From assembly GCA_964247055.1 (NCBI GenBank), contig OZ176053.1:12834001-12898000 (forward strand): 64,000 bases of DNA, in the 5' to 3' direction. This DNA comes from Paragordius varius. Taxonomy: Eukaryota > Nematomorpha. The notes below the pieces were generated by a model. The model saw only the letters and a list, made by a program, of their open reading frames with translations. It was not told where the DNA came from and searched no databases. Numbering within the stretch: position 1 is the stretch's first letter; every line of letters begins with the position of its first letter. A program made the translations under genes and the position numbers. Shown piece after piece: positions 48,350 through 59,539 of the stretch.

Positions 48350-51300
48350 AAGGTCATGGTGTGCTAGCAGAACACGTAACGCAGCAAAAATGTTACATTA
48401 ATCAATTATATATCATTCGATTGCTAAAAATTCGGGGTAAGGATTATAAAAAATTAATGCGGTTAATAGGCTAGAACAAAAAGTTAATATGCTATAATTA
48501 AATAATCGCATTCTTGTCTTATATTAAGTCGAAGAAAATTACATGTAACGGATAAAAATATGTCGATTTCGATAACATATAGCATAAGGAAATTCCTAAA
48601 CACAAAATAGCGAAAATTCCAGAAGGTCTCTTAAGCATTTTCAAGTGTTAATGCTAAATAATTGTTCTTTGGGGTCAAATTTAAATTGTAAAAACTTGCT
48701 GCGGTGAAAATAATTTTTGTTTTAACTATTATAATATTTAGTTACCCAATATATCGTGTTTACAAAATGATTCAAGGCTTTAATTTTTTTATTTTGCACC
48801 AAACCAAAAGTAGGTTACTTTAAAAAACATCCAATGTATATTATTATAATCGTATATACATTCGGGAAAGATTATCCATTTCGTTTTTGATTTAGGGACA
48901 TATCATGCCCAAAAATTATGTTTTGTTGTAATTTTGGCTATTTATCCCGCTTTTTCAAACCTTTCTAAATCTAAAAGCTAAATCGGTAGGTTTTTTTCTT
49001 TCCATAATACAAATATTTTGAATATTTATAAAAGTTATACGCTAAAATCTTTTTATATAAGCCTTAATTCATTTTTGAAACGCAAAATTTAGGTAAAACT
49101 ATAAATAAAAAAATATAGGGTATTTAAAATAAACATGTTTATTTGATTCAATTTCAAAACAAAGTGTAATTTTCCAGCTTTAATTTGTTTAAAGGCTCTA
49201 AGAAATTGTACGTTATAATTATGCGTGTAAGATTATCCTTACGGAATATATTAAATAAATTTTGCGCGTTTTTTCTATTGTATTTAATTTTCGATCCAAT
49301 GGGCGACATAAATGCGATTTTCGATTACAGCAAATAATGGAAAATTTGATTTTAATCCTGAAGAATTTGACTATCAATATATCCATAAAATATATTTTTT
49401 TGCTGCGCCCGTATTCCACAGCCCTCCTGCTTTTGATAGATGCATTGAATAACCCAATTATAATTTCTATATAACTTATATAATTAAAATTAACTAAAAA
49501 TATGTTTTTAAAGAAAATGATAGGTGCCATTATTATAGGTATAAGATAGGATGTCAAAATAACTGTGGCCTTGGCAGTTTTAAGAGACCAATAAGTGTGT
49601 AAATCAAAAAAGTAAATGAACAAAATTATATTCAGTAAAAATGAGATATTTATTCGAAATTGATTTTTAAATAATTAAACAAAAAAACTTATATAAAAGA
49701 CTCAAGTCAATGAATGATCTATCTAAAAATATAATCAAAATTATTATTAAAATTTAAAGCGTGAGATTATAACACCTTTTAAATTATAACTTTCCAAATA
49801 TATTTTTCGCATCTATTAAATTCTCAATACCGGGTTTATTATATAGATACACTAACTAAATTTATGTGAATTCAAAAATTTTAGGTGACTGGATTAAAAT
49901 ACAAATATTTAGCAGTAAACAATTATTATTGCAAAAAAATTTTATTGAATAAAATTTCTAGTTGCATATTCATTGTATTATGTGATTTTTGAAAAAAATT
50001 ATATACAAACATTACCTGGACTAAATTGGATTAATTGGGAATACTTTAAACGTTTTGACTTTTTTAAGTGTTCTTGTTATTATAAAAATTACATTAAAGA
50101 AAGATAGTATATTTGAATTTAGTTTATTATGTAATTTTTTGAAAAAAATTATATACAAAAAATAACTGGAGTATATTGAATAAGAGGTTAAGAATACTTT
50201 AGACGTTTTGACTTTTGTTGATCTTGTTATTATAAAAAATTTATTAAAGAATGATAGTATATTTGAAAAAATAATTGGTCTTCACCTAAGATTTTTCTAT
50301 TAATAGAATTTATTGAAATTTTTAGCGATTTAACATAACATTCGAAATTTTTAAGATTTTATATTTTAAATATGTGTTTCATATCATTCGAAATAGCCGT
50401 GAAGGCAATGCTGTGAAGGGGATTGGAGAGTCTTATGCAGACTGATACTGTCAAGTAATTGTTGTTTCACCTCTGATACTGATAATGAAAAGCGCAAAAA
50501 CAAAATTTTTCGAATGGTAGTTCATTTAAATCAATCTGATGTAAATATTTGGCTAATATGGTCACAATTTTTAAACCATTAATAAGTCAAAATTTTTCAC
50601 ACAAACTAATTTTAAAATCATATAAATATTAAAAAATAATTATTGGGCCTTAAAATAAATCTTTGAAAAGGCTTTTGAATAAACATTATTGGTAACATCT
50701 GCTGGATACCAAAATGGATAGAACAAAAGAAAATTAATATGATATAATCAAAAATCGCATTCTTGTCTTATATTAAGTCGAATAAAATTAAATGTAACGG
50801 ATAAAAATGCATCGATTTCGATAATATATAGTATAAGGAAAAACACCTAATGTTAGCGAAAATTCCAGAGGGTCTCTTAATTACTTTCAGTTCTTTGGGG
50901 TCAAATTTGAATTGTAAAAACTTGATGTGGAAGAATACCATATGAAACACATGGCTCTATATTTAAAATTTAAAATTTACTCCAGGTAATTTTTGTCATA
51001 ATTTTTTTTTAAAAAAATCACATAAATTTTATTCAATAAAACTATTATTGCAATTATAATTGTTTATTGCTAAATTTTGTGGTTTAATCCAAATAATCTC
51101 ACGATATAAATGTTAATAATAATTTTGATAATTTTTTAGATAGTTCATTAATTGACTTGGGTCCAGTTAATATATTTTAATATTTTCTTGGTTATTTAAA
51201 ATTAATTTTGAATTAATATCTCATTTTTACTAAATATATTTTTGTTCAATTATGTGATAAAATGAGTATATTTAAAATGACATGCTTGTGTTATCTTTTT

Positions 51301-51640
51301 AAGACATTTATTGCCAACTAGACAAAGTTGGACCTATTTCATCCATTAGTTTTAAAAATATATTAATTAAAAAAGCTCTGCTTTTCAAGTTCACTTCCTA
51401 TGTCAAATATTAACCGAAGATGTAAATATTAGTATGCATTTTATAGAGTTTTTATTCTTTCGAATGATATATTACGAATGGGCATCTGTTGCATATTCAA
51501 GGCAACACATTTATAAATAAAATTTTGATAAAAATTATATTCAGATTTTAATTCTTATATCAGATTTACTGTTAAAATGATAATTATCAGAAAATGCAAA
51601 AAACTCTGGCAAAAATTTTTTTGTCTAGTGTAATTAATCG
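48350..51640 (-). repeat. R1 composite repeat, copy D, reversed and rearranged
   Basis: The sequence is the reverse complement of R1. It begins inside the right part, near 'GGAGTGTTATTAG' of copy A, and ends with CTTGTCTAGTG followed by TA near 51640, the same outer end as copies B and C. The palindrome region is present, and a second piece of the right part (50690-50940) is inserted within it, so the copy has been rearranged. A 134-codon frame at 49219-49623 overlaps the R1 right part and is not a supported gene. Confidence 0.65.
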
Positions 51641-51664
51641 TATTTATACCTAATGTTGAAATAA

Positions 51665-53290
51665 AAAAAATGAAAACGTCGTTTTTTAACTATCTTGGCC
51701 TGTTGATTGAGACTGCTCTCTATGAGCCCATAGCTAAAATGATAAAAATATAAATTATTTTTTTCATTCATTTAAGTGTTTGATGAAAAGCCATTTCGAG
51801 TCAATAAAAACATTGGTATAATAAATCCTAAAAATACCTTCACTAGTCGACAAATTTGGACATTTTTGAGCACCACCACTCAAACTTTTAAATTATGACT
51901 AATTCCAGTGTTTTAAAAAATGTGAAAGAATTTTTGATCCCGCCAATCAGAATTTTGAAATATTATAGGTTTTTCAATTTTTCAAAAACAAGAGAAAATC
52001 GAGAGAAAGTTGAATATAACTTTATATTAAAATGTTATTATATTATAAACTTAATATCATTTAATAAAGCGTTTTAAACTCTATCTTTTGAATATAAATA
52101 TGTCATTTAAATATCAGAGAGAAAAAAATAGTACGGACTTAAACGTCAAAATTTAGTCTTTTTCTTTCAAGTGAATTTTTAATACGTATAAAATAAAAAA
52201 ATAGTAAAAAAGGCATTCTATGGTTTAAACCTTTGGCTTTTAGATAGGCTATATTTTTTTTGTTAGTTTTCGTTCTTTCGAGTACTTATTAGGCTTTTTT
52301 TCTTGAGTTGGTTCTTACGAAAAATCCTTTATTAATACCTAGTGGATATACTGTATTTTTTTAAAATTATTGGTTGTTTTGTATTTTTAATTTCAGATGG
52401 ATGTTGTGTAGCCACTTTTAGTAGAATTTACTATTATGGGATTGGACCATTTGTATTTACCTAATCTTTTTATTCAATTTAATTGTAAAATTTATCTAAC
52501 TTTATTCTGTGAATTGGTTAATTTGACATGTCAATTTGCCTGGATTTTGCTTGCAAGTCTCTCTTAGCGGGCTTTACGATTACTTATGTTATCTTTGCCA
52601 TATCTGGCATAATTGGATCGCTTGGGGGATATGCAGAGCTTGTGCAGCTGCCCGGATCTATCACACTATACATAAGCCCCTTTTAGATTTTTAATACTTT
52701 GGCTCTTAGCTTGTATAGTATCTTAATTAATGCCTAGAATTTTGTTATTCATGCATGGAATATTACTTGTATCGACTTGTTCATTTAAATATTTAACATA
52801 TATACACGAGGAATGATTGTTATTTTAAAATTAAATACAAAATCAAAAATTAAATTTCGGAAAAATTCTATTGGTGGCCTCAATTTCCTTTTTTGTTTTG
52901 GCCTTTCCATGCCATTAGGTATCAGAAAATGCAAAAATAATGGGGTGGTGCAAAACCTTGTTGAGCAGTGTTATAATAACCGATGATAGAGTAAATTAGC
53001 ATTAAAAATTCCCATTGGGATAGTGTTTGAATGTCCTACAAGCATAAAAGAGTATAAATTAGCAATTATTAATAAATATTATAAGCAAATAGTAACATGC
53101 ATATAATTTAAAGTTAGTGATATGACGATAGTTATAAAAAAATACTATGCACGATGATTTGTAATTATCTATAAATCATTCTTAAAAAAACTCCATAATT
53201 TATAAATCCAATTTGTTTAATTAATGGCTTCAAGGTACAGTTAGTTGATCAAGCTGATTATTTATATGTTATTAAAACTCAATAAGCCAT
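51665..53290 (+). repeat. IRX element, second copy, interrupted
   Basis: 'TATGAGCCCATAGCTAAAA' near 51722 and the following 120 bases match 13400-13520. After the insertion at 51841-52970 the match resumes with 'CATTGGGATAGTGTTTGAAT' and continues through 'ATGGCTTCAAGGTACAGTTA' near 53223. Both copies lie next to the outer end of R1. Confidence 0.6.
51841..52970. mobile_element. 1.13-kb TIR element inside IRX
   Basis: The left end reads CACTAGTCGACAA and the right end, in complement, CACTGCTCAACAA. Both are followed within about 30 bases by GCACCACC. The uninterrupted IRX copy at 13520-13545 shows it is an insertion. The inner right end contains TTTGCATTTTCTGATA, also found just inside the outer end of R1, so the two families share terminal sequence. 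No transposase was recognised; the 60-codon frame at 51895-52077 has no motif. Confidence 0.6.
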
Positions 53291-53439
53291 TGATAAAGCA
53301 AAGAACTTTAAATTTTGAGCATAATTTTGAAATAATTGCTAAGTTTTTTTCTCGTTCCCCAATTAGTTTTGGTTTATTAACGTGAAGTATTGTTAGTCAT
53401 TTCGGTATTTAAATGGTTAAAGGGTATGTCATTTAGATA

Positions 53440-53560
53440 CAGTGGCGAAACGAAGAGGTGCTAGGGGCAGCAGTGCTGTGGGGCCCCAAGGCCCTTTTTT
53501 ATTTCTTATAATAAAAATTTTAGTCCCCCTTTGCGGGTAAGGGGAATATATTGATTTTTT
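53440..53560 (+). mobile_element. Solo terminus of a hAT-like element
   Basis: CAGTGGCGAAACGAAGAGG followed by a G- and C-rich stretch (GGGGCCCCAAGGCC) is typical of one end of a hAT element. No opposite end was found nearby, so this is a fragment. Confidence 0.45.
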
Positions 53561-53684
53561 TATTTACAGTATTTGTTAATAAAGATAAATTTTAATCAAT
53601 CTGGCAAACAATAGAGAATTCTTATTGTGAAAGGAAGATAATATCTCAAAAACAGTTTTATTAAAACTTAAATATTATACGTGT

Positions 53685-54640
53685 CTGTATTAACTGGCAA
53701 ACCCATTAACTTAACATTTGCTTATAAGATAATTACTTACGTTTAAATGTCTGCAAAGAATAGGATAAACGGGATTAGGTTTTAAAATTTAATAAATGAT
53801 TTAATTCTACTAAGTATCAGAAATTCAAATTCAAATAAGGAGAAAACTAACGAAGAATTAATAATTGTTTGAGATTTAGTCCGTAAATAAAGCGTCTTGT
53901 TTTTGTTAATCAAATTAATTTGCATAATAAATTAGACATATACGGTTGTTAAATGGCTATTAAAGTAAGTACTAATACATGATTGATGTGTGAGAAGGAA
54001 TGGTATTCAGAAATGATTAAAAATATGTAAAAAGAAATAAACAATTTTTTGCTTGTACTGATGTAAAACGAATAATAATTATTAAAATTGTACTCGAACC
54101 CCATTATTAATTACCTATTAATATAGTGGAAACTATAATAAATTTTCAACGTATTTTAATTGTAGCCTAAAAAGATAATAAAACCCAAAAATAAATTTAA
54201 ATATTTTTAAGATGTGTATTCCTATTTATGCTCGAAATGTTAAAAAAAAACAAAAATAAGTCAATTTTACATAAAAGAAGGATTCTTAAAAACTATTTAT
54301 TTGCAGCAAAATTATTTAAATAATAAATTATTTAAATTTATGTTATAAAATAATAATTACTTGAATATATTGATTTATTGAATTTAATTTATTTATAAAC
54401 TATTATAATTGTGTGGATTAATTTATTTTTTAAACAAACAATAACATCCATAAATCAACTTTATCCATGAAATTTCAATATAAGCATATGCGAATCTAAC
54501 CAAAATTAAATTTTGAGCATATCACTCTGTAGCTAAAAGTTCGAATAAATAATTGCGGTAAAAAATATGCGAAAAATTTCATTTTATCGCATTTTAGGTC
54601 AATAAATACATTAGAAGAAAACGCGTCAACTAAAAATTAT
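53685..54640 (-). repeat. R2 dispersed repeat, 5' part, reversed
   Basis: It is the reverse complement of 26885-27960. The splice-like tract with ten intervening bases and GTAAGT is retained in complement (ACATTTAAAC instead of ACATTCAAAT). An ATG at the matching position gives MKFFAYFLPQLFI instead of MSFLYILTAFIIYP, so the hydrophobic start is kept although the residues differ. Confidence 0.6.
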
Positions 54641-54689
54641 TTGTTGATATGTAAAATAAGAATAGTCCTTTGGTAAAATATTATCGACA

Positions 54690-55400
54690 AAGATTAGAGT
54701 CTTTGACTTAATATGGGCTCAGAGAGCATAAGGCACAATCGGCCTCATACACTGACGCGCAGGACTCAAGAAGATAGAGTGGCGGAAAAAGCTACACATG
54801 CCGTCTTTCTCGATTTAGAAAAGCTTTGATTGCGTGCCACATCTATAATTCCTAGTTCAATGCGGATTTTTCACGGTTTTCGGCTATGGTGAGGCAGATT
54901 TTGGCCAGCAAGGCGAGATTCAAGTCTAGAGGAGATGTCTCAATCTAATTTAATTTCGAACGCGGTGTCAGGTAAGGGCGCAGGGTGTAACCTACTCTAT
55001 TCAACATTTCTTTGGAATAGTGTCTAGGAGTAGCGAATATTTCCAGTATTTTTAATGGTTTTCAAACCAAACCTTGAAAGTTAAATCTTAACAGGATTCC
55101 GAAGCAAGGTAAAATAGGATGTATGACATCTTGCCTATAATAATATAGTTCTCCTGGAAACTCTCATGATGAACTGAATGGGGCTCCTGAAAACTCGATA
55201 GTACACTTTTGAAGTATGACGTTATTATTTTAACGTCAAAGATCTAAGTGTAGGAGCTATCTATCATTACCCTGAAAATAGTTACCCGTATCCAGTGTTG
55301 AGAGTAGGGACGGAATGTCTGAGGACGAACCGAATTCAGAGAGTGAGAATTTTGTGCATATGAAACCCCTATTCTCGAGCGCTCTGTTGAATTAGGTAGG
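54690..55400 (+). pseudogene. LINE RT and 3' remnant
   Basis: KATHAVFLDLEK at about 54790-54825 is the RT block with the first catalytic aspartate, and SQSNLISNAVSG at about 54930-54970 precedes the GCNL block. Sequence near 54770-55380 matches the minus-strand LINE at 17400-20890 in reverse. It has several stops and frame changes. Only the RT and 3' parts remain, as expected for a 5'-truncated insertion. Confidence 0.7.
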
Positions 55401-55414
55401 TAGGCAGGTAGTTA
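55395..55414. repeat. TAGG microsatellite between two LINE tails
   Basis: Short TAGG/CAGG repeats separate the 3' ends of two LINEs lying tail to tail. RTE-type LINEs often end in such short repeats; which element it belongs to is unclear. Confidence 0.5.
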
Positions 55415-56944
55415 ATTCCTTAGGTCAAGTTCGAACCCTTGAAAATAAAATGACCAGTTCTCTCCACTTGTCTCTTCATCATGCTATTCCTTCAATTATA
55501 CATCTATTAGATACCTTCTTTACAGTGTCCAATCAACTTAACATCGGTCTTCCTTTTATCCTTTTTTCTTCAACTTTCCCCAAAATCAAATCCTTCTCAA
55601 GGGATACACTTCTTAAAATGTGCTCAAACGTAAACTTTCTTTATATTTTACATTCTCCCTCAAACATCACATTTCGAATGCTGTCCTTTTATATCATTCA
55701 GTTTTAGTGTCCAACTGCATATTACTCTGGCATAGTTTTCATAGTAATATCTTTATTTTTCCATAATTATTCCCTAATGCTATGCTGAGTTTAATCTCTG
55801 GCGTAAGGAAGCCCTTGATATTGGGCCTAAGAACAGGATTTTATTTACTACTTCTACTGGGGTGTCGTCTATGATTTCAGCTTTATTTTCTAAACTAATA
55901 ATTTTGGTTTTCTTAGGATTGAGGTTATACATATCTTTTGCTTTCTTCTCTTACTAACCTTATCATATTATTTAAACTTTCTACATTATCACTGCGATCA
56001 GCGTCGTGTCATCTGCAAATAGATTGTTAATCCTTTTCCCTCCTATCTTTAAGCTTCTATTAACATGATCTAGTTTTCTCATGATCATTTCTGTACAAAT
56101 GTTAAGTATGGTGAGAGGCAAAATCCTTGTCTAACACCTCTCTGTATTGAAATTTTCCCACCGGGGTTTCTGTTATTTTTGCTGTTCATACAAATTTTGC
56201 AAGATAAGCTTTGCTATAACCCATAGCTTCCAAAATTTGCATATATGTACATGGTTAATCGAGTCAAAAGCCTAGATATATTCAATGCAACATATAACTA
56301 ACTCCACTCGATATTCTATAATGTTTCAATTATACGTCTCAGTCAGGGATGGGATCTCTTGTGCTATGCTCTTTCATAAATGTTTGAACATCTGGAATCT
56401 CAATGGCTATCCCTCGGTGTAATCTGTTCTGGATAATTTTCAATAATTTTGCTCTCATATATAATGATATCTATGTTTTTATAGTTCTCGTCTTTTCAGT
56501 TTTTTTTAAAGACTGGGATAAACAGTTAGCCAAATACCTGACTTTCATACTTCCTGGCACAATCTATGTATAACTGATATCGGTATATCTCTTCTTTAAT
56601 CCAAAAGAATATTATTGCAGAGCTTTCTTTATTGGTATTTTCTTTCATTAACATAACTCATCATCCATTCCCAAATATTAGTTTATCATTTGCACCTGGG
56701 TGCGCACTACATAACTGTTAGATGTAACTTTCCAATCTTTGTTTAATTTATTTTCGTCGTTAAGGTTTTTGCTTTATCATCCTTAAATGTTAAGGAGTTG
56801 GTATTGATTTGTTATTCTGATGATTTGGAACAAAGGTTTACTTATGTTTCTGTTTGCTTCCTCAATAATCGTGTATTGTATATTATTCCATTCACAGGTC
56901 ATTCCATTTCTGTCTCTGAGTCTTGTTAATTTTTATAACCTAAC

Positions 56945-57592
56945 TATACCATTTGCACTTCAACCGTGTCCTTGAACACTTCAAGTTGGTCCTTGAACAA
57001 TTCAAGTTGGTCCTTGAACAATTCAAGTTGGTCCTTGAACAGTTCAAGTTGGTCCTTGAACAGTTCAAGTTGGTCCTTGAACAGTTCAAGTTGGTCCTTG
57101 AACAGTTCAAGTTGGTCCTTGAACAGTTCAAGTTGGTCCTTGAACATTTCAAGTTGGTCCTTGAACACTTCAAGTTGGTCCCTACCTAATTTTCTTTATT
57201 TATTATATATTTATTCATTTAAAAATAAAAATTTTGATTGAAAAACCACTTTTTTGTTTTAAACTATTTTTTTTCAATTGAACAAAATTATTGACTTTAT
57301 AAAGTTTTTAATGAAAGATTTTAATTAATAACCCAAAAAACTTATATTTTTTTCATTTCGTGTTAAAATCTTATAAATATCCAAAAATATTTTAAGAAAT
57401 ATAAGAATATACGGTTTCTCAAAGATTAAAAGTTAATATGGATCTAAAATTTATGTTAAATAATAGAAAATAGGTTAAAAAAAATAAAATAGATGAATTA
57501 TTTACGATTTTGATAAAAGTTAAAAACAAAACAAAAAGGTCAAAGGACCAACTTGAAGTGTTCAAGGACACTCTTGAAGTGCAAATGGTATA
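56945..57592. mobile_element. 648-bp TIR element with hairpin minisatellite
   Basis: The ends are inverted: TATACCATTTGCACTTCAA at 56945-56963 and its exact complement at 57574-57592. The next 25 bases also match, with a few changes. The outermost TA could be the target duplication of a Tc1/mariner-like element. It splits the minus-strand LINE. The left subterminal part is expanded into the 21-base array; the right side has only one unit. Confidence 0.7.
56965..57182. repeat. 21-bp minisatellite, 10 units
   Basis: The unit is CCTTGAACANTTCAAGTTGGT. CTTGAA and TTCAAG can pair around a three-base loop CAN. Among ten units only the last loop base changes (C, A, A, G five times, T, C). Because 21 is a multiple of three, four reading frames stay open (74-91 codons). 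One encodes an exact heptad, LELFKDQ, on the minus strand, which would form a coiled coil. The open frames follow from the repeat and are not evidence of a gene. Confidence 0.9.
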
Positions 57593-58400
57593 TATCCCCT
57601 CTATTTTTAGCTTTATTTTAATAAGTCATCTGATAACCCTTTTTAATGATGTTTTTTCTTTAGTAGATATTTTTGTGCTGTTCGGGAATTATTATTTTAA
57701 TATTATTCCATCGGGTTTCTGTGTTATTATAATAATTCAAATCTTGAGCAGTCACAACTTTAAATTAAACACCAAATAGATTATTTTTTGGCACAACAAA
57801 AATGGAAAAAGTTTTTCATAAATGCTGAAGGGGAGCTCCAGGAGTAAAGCCGTCTTTTATGTTTAATAACATGGATAAAACAAATATTTTATGAATCATT
57901 CAGAATTCATTCAATCCTTAACCAGATTCGTTCCTTTCGCCTAATCCGTGTTCTATCGTGTCGTACTCTTACCACCCATTATAATCATTTTCTTTTTAGG
58001 TACAAAGTTTATTAAGTCTTGGAGCTGTTCATAAATTTATTTTTTCTTGTTCGGAGTCTGCTGTAGGGGCATACACATTGATAGTTAACCGGACTAGCAT
58101 AAATCTAATGATCATGATTCTAAAATTGTATAAACGAATTGACATATTTATATCCATTATTTAACACCAACTCCCTCCCCCTTGTTTCATTGTCCCGACT
58201 TACAATTACAATTTTTTTATTAAGTAAAAACCATTGCCCTTGTAATGGGTTTCACTGATACCCAAAATATCTAATGGATTCTTTGCATTGTTCTTTCCTA
58301 TTAGATCTTTTTTTCTCATTTCAACCCTGCTATACGTATTTTTCATTTAAATTTTCTATATTTTTATGAACTAGTTTGCCGGGGTTTTACTCACCATATT

Positions 58401-58740
58401 TGTGGCGTATGGAACCAATACAAACTAAATAATAACTTAAAAGATATCTTATACATAATTAAAAGCTAGTGAGCCATATCAAAATTAGATATCTGCAGAA
58501 CAAACTACAGAACCAAATAAACAGAAATTTTTAACCGTGATTATGAGATTATGATTTATTTATCGGTGGTAGTGATTGGACGACGCAATAAATGGAGATT
58601 TGATTTTAATTTTATGCCTTTCTAGTATTATATGAAACTTGGAAAAAAATATAGGAATAAAATTCCAAAAAATTTAAAGTAATTGACTCCTAACTTAAAA
58701 TTGCAATTTTAAATTCAACGTTTAATAACTAAATTTGTAT
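58401..58740. other. AT-rich region, nothing recognised
   Basis: No gene or repeat could be supported. The region from 58790 to 59130 is likewise empty apart from a 67-codon minus-strand frame at 58776-58979 with no motif. Confidence 0.4.
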
Positions 58741-58742
58741 TT

Positions 58743-58743
<1 letters not shown>

Positions 58744-58774
<31 letters not shown>

Positions 58775-58788
58775 ACTATATATATATT
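58744..58788. repeat. TA microsatellite
   Basis: Roughly 45 bases of AT alternation with one interruption. Confidence 0.9.
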
Positions 58789-59130
58789 GTTAAAAGAAAA
58801 ACTAAAGAAGTGATTTGCAAATACGTCAATTGTAAGAAGAAGGCAGGATCGTAAAAATTTTGCCCAACATTGTATGAACTTAGTTCGATTTTATCAATTT
58901 TGTGTTCGTCAAAGGAATTATGTGGGATATTGTTATTTGAAGGAGGATGTTTATTTGCAGATCTGTTATTAACCTTCAAAGTTTAGATACATTTTAATGG
59001 TTTACAATAAGGTCTTTGCCTATCAGTCCTATTGCTTAAAGTTCTAAACATATGAAATACACGTCCTAATTATCGTAAAAAATTTTGTCCAAACATAAGT
59101 CATTAAATGGTAAATAACGAGGTTATGTAT

Positions 59131-59414
59131 AACGATAAAGGAAAATTAAATAGAATTAAATGAAGTATAAATAGAAATTTTAACGATATGTGAAACCCTT
59201 TCGTATAACCAACTGCATTTATACCAAAATTGCAAAGTTGGATATCTATACGAAATCGATATGTGAAAACCCCAAGTCAAATAGTTGTGTCTTACTGATG
59301 AGTGCTAACAAGCAAGAGAACGAGTCTGCGATTACTTATGACGAAGGGTTCCACATATCGTTTATAATTTCTATTTATACTTCATTTAATTCTATTTAAT
59401 TTTCCTTTATCGTT
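59131..59414. repeat. 284-bp foldback element
   Basis: Arms of about 70 bases (59131-59204 and 59342-59414) are near-perfect inverted copies, for example 'AACGATAAAGGAAAATTAAA' and its complement. The loop contains an extra direct copy of 'CGATATGTGAAA' at about 59260. The 69-codon frame at 59190-59399 spans loop and arm and is probably not a gene. Confidence 0.75.
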
Positions 59415-59539
59415 ATCTTACGGATTTTAACAACTGTTATAAGTCATTAAAGCCTACGAGTATCATTTGATTCCAACCTTTTTAACAATGTTTCAAATTC
59501 AATCAGAATTTCATTGAAATGCTTGAATGAATGTAATTA

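Larger units (their letters stand above)
55415..58400 (-). pseudogene. LINE with endonuclease, RT and C-terminal remnants
   Basis: On the minus strand, an endonuclease part shows VYAPTADSEQE (about 58080-58048) and SPS near 57810. A linker runs to about 57600. After an inserted TIR element (56945-57592), an RT domain follows with LEAMGYSKAYLAKF (about 56235-56195) and LFADDTTLIA (about 56020-55995). The carboxy end carries SLEKDLILGKVE and GRPMLS (about 55605-55545). Motif order is normal for a single LINE of about 2.3 kb without the insertion. Numerous stops and frame changes make it inactive. Plus-strand frames at 55450-55707 and 57510-57779 are shadows. Confidence 0.75.

Noticed and set aside
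49219-49623. 134-codon minus-strand frame as a membrane protein gene
   Set aside because: It crosses from R1 sequence into rearranged DNA and is not shared in full with any other copy.
56940-57241. Four overlapping open frames of 74-91 codons as genes
   Set aside because: They exist only because a 21-base repeat without stops stays open in several frames on both strands.
59295-59340. CTGATGAG followed by a small stem, like a hammerhead ribozyme core
   Set aside because: The stem after it (TGCT/AGCA) fits, but the required CGAAAC is replaced by AGAGAAC and no helix I or III pairing could be drawn.
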